Positions 63,356 through 64,000 of a DNA stretch of 64,000 nt are shown in pieces. The stretch spans positions 56,009 to 120,008 of IMG/VR virus record IMGVR_UViG_3300046167_000884. One strand, given 5' to 3'. Made by a program: the position numbers and the translations under genes. The notes under the pieces are model-generated. The model saw only the letters and a list, made by a program, of their open reading frames with translations. It ran no database searches and was not told the origin of the DNA. The stretch is from a virus. Within the stretch, counting starts at the first letter, position 1; each line of letters begins with the position of its first letter.

Positions 63356-63865
63356 ATGTTTGATATACCCATGTCAAGAAAAGAAGTAGATAAGCAATTA
63401 TCTCAATATCAAAAAATAAATTACAACCAATTTAGGTGGTGGAGGAGTTACCAACCAAAAAATAAACCACTTGATAACCGTAAACCTCTTCGTGAGCGTA
63501 TATTCAATGGTGATTTTGACTATTCATGTTATAAAGCCCAACAATATTCAGTTGAATATCAATTAAATGATATATTAAAAGAATGTGATATGGATTATGC
63601 TAAATACCTTGAAAAAACCCAAGTTATTAGAGCACGAAGAAAACGTCTAATTGAGGATTTCGAAAAAGATGAAGCTGAAAGATTACGTTCCTTAACAGTT
63701 GAATTTACAAAATATTTCAAATGTGATAGAGAACAAGTTGAAGAAGAAATGCTAAATTGTAGTGGCTCCCTGATAGATCTTTATTATATTATAGAAGAAA
63801 AGTATAAAATAGTTCATATGCCTGTTCCATTAAGGCGTAGGGGACGACCAAAAAAAGTTATATAA
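63356..63865 (+). CDS. Basic protein with C-terminal AT-hook-like motif
   Basis: The product has 169 residues, basic and helical. The N-terminus SRKEVDKQLSQYQKINYNQF and PLRERIFNGDFDYSCYKAQQ are distinctive but unassigned. The C-terminus PVPLRRRGRPKKVI contains RGRPKK, an AT-hook-like minor-groove binding motif, suitable for AT-rich phage DNA. DNA binding or transcriptional control is inferred. The next gene starts at the base after its stop. Confidence 0.62.
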   Translation: MFDIPMSRKEVDKQLSQYQKINYNQFRWWRSYQPKNKPLDNRKPLRERIFNGDFDYSCYKAQQYSVEYQLNDILKECDMDYAKYLEKTQVIRARRKRLIEDFEKDEAERLRSLTVEFTKYFKCDREQVEEEMLNCSGSLIDLYYIIEEKYKIVHMPVPLRRRGRPKKVI

Positions 63866-64000
63866 ATGAAAGTATCACACGAAGTACCTCGCTGTTTACT
63901 AACAGCATCCCCTGAATTTAATGATTATGATTATGCCCTACCTCACTTGTTTGATCAAGATGAAGAATATTTACAATATTTTATGGATGCAAAAGCAGAT
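63866..64000 (+). CDS. Phage protein, 3' end outside the window
   Basis: Only the first 45 residues are present (KVSHEVPRCLLTASPEFNDY, then DYALPHLFDQ). The NDYDYALPHLF pattern is one I associate with a conserved T4-like marine phage family of uncertain function. It starts directly after the preceding stop. No more can be said without the rest of the gene. Confidence 0.55.
   Translation, partial: MKVSHEVPRCLLTASPEFNDYDYALPHLFDQDEEYLQYFMDAKAD

Noticed and set aside
1-64000. tRNA genes, insertion sequences, integrase or attachment sites
   Set aside because: I saw no cloverleaf-type sequence, transposase, integrase or terminal inverted repeat while reading. A tRNA scan was not possible here, so absence is not proven.

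Overview
The window is part of the genome of a T4-like tailed phage (contractile-tail myovirus), and its host is probably a marine flavobacterium or another member of the Bacteroidota. The phage call rests on an almost unbroken plus-strand run of T4-type genes: terminase large subunit, portal, prohead protease, scaffold, major capsid protein, neck proteins, tail sheath, tail tube, baseplate and tape-measure proteins, then an ssDNA-binding protein, UvsX/RecA, RNase H, replicative helicase and class I ribonucleotide reductase. The host call rests on very AT-rich DNA, A-rich leaders without Shine-Dalgarno sequences, flavobacterial-style signal peptides, a lipoprotein whose mature N-terminus is CDKDED (a Bacteroidota surface-export type signal), and TTCGTATATT promoter-like boxes that resemble the Bacteroidota -7 element. 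I see no convincing minus-strand gene, tRNA, CRISPR array or insertion sequence.

Layout. 0-5.9 kb: accessory proteins that look virion-associated (a large acidic protein, a protein with a Cys-rich N-terminus and a basic C-terminal domain, a small fibre-like protein, a cupin). 5.95-9.0 kb: a tandem cassette of six small unrelated proteins that share an almost identical N-terminal tag (MDNFDLKKYLAEGRL), plus a 21-residue peptide with nine cysteines and a truncated seventh tag. The tag looks like the capsid-targeting sequence of T4 internal proteins, with an LxE/G site for the prohead protease, so this is probably a set of proteins packaged in the head and injected into the host. 9.1-12.8 kb: an FAD oxidoreductase, a P-loop kinase and two coiled-coil membrane proteins. 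12.8-23 kb: packaging and head genes in T4 order (17, 20, 67/68-like, 21, 22, 23). 23-27.7 kb: PhoH, fibre-like and neck genes. 27.8-35.4 kb: a glycan cluster placed between neck and tail genes, including a 1240-residue, four-domain enzyme. 35.5-48.7 kb: sheath, tube, tail assembly/tape measure and baseplate, including a 1169-residue protein with a peptidoglycan-hydrolase-like domain. 48.7-57.6 kb: replication and nucleotide metabolism, with a short family A DNA polymerase. 57.7-64 kb: envelope and lysis genes (outer-membrane barrel, lipoprotein, secreted thioredoxin-like protein, holin and endolysin candidates, a mini-metallopeptidase).

Two promoter-like motifs divide the genes. ATATTTATAAYAAAA lies just upstream of many structural and lysis genes and probably marks late promoters. 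TTCGTATATT lies upstream of the oxidoreductase, polymerase, ssDNA-binding protein and a few small genes and probably marks early or middle promoters. Rho-independent terminators sit after the head protease, capsid, fibre, tube and NrdA genes.

Caution: from 26.8 to 44.3 kb and at 57.2-57.3 kb, thirteen genes are broken by what are nearly always single extra bases, mostly in homopolymers. Removing the extra base restores a sensible protein each time. I treat these as probable sequence errors and give the composite gene coordinates.
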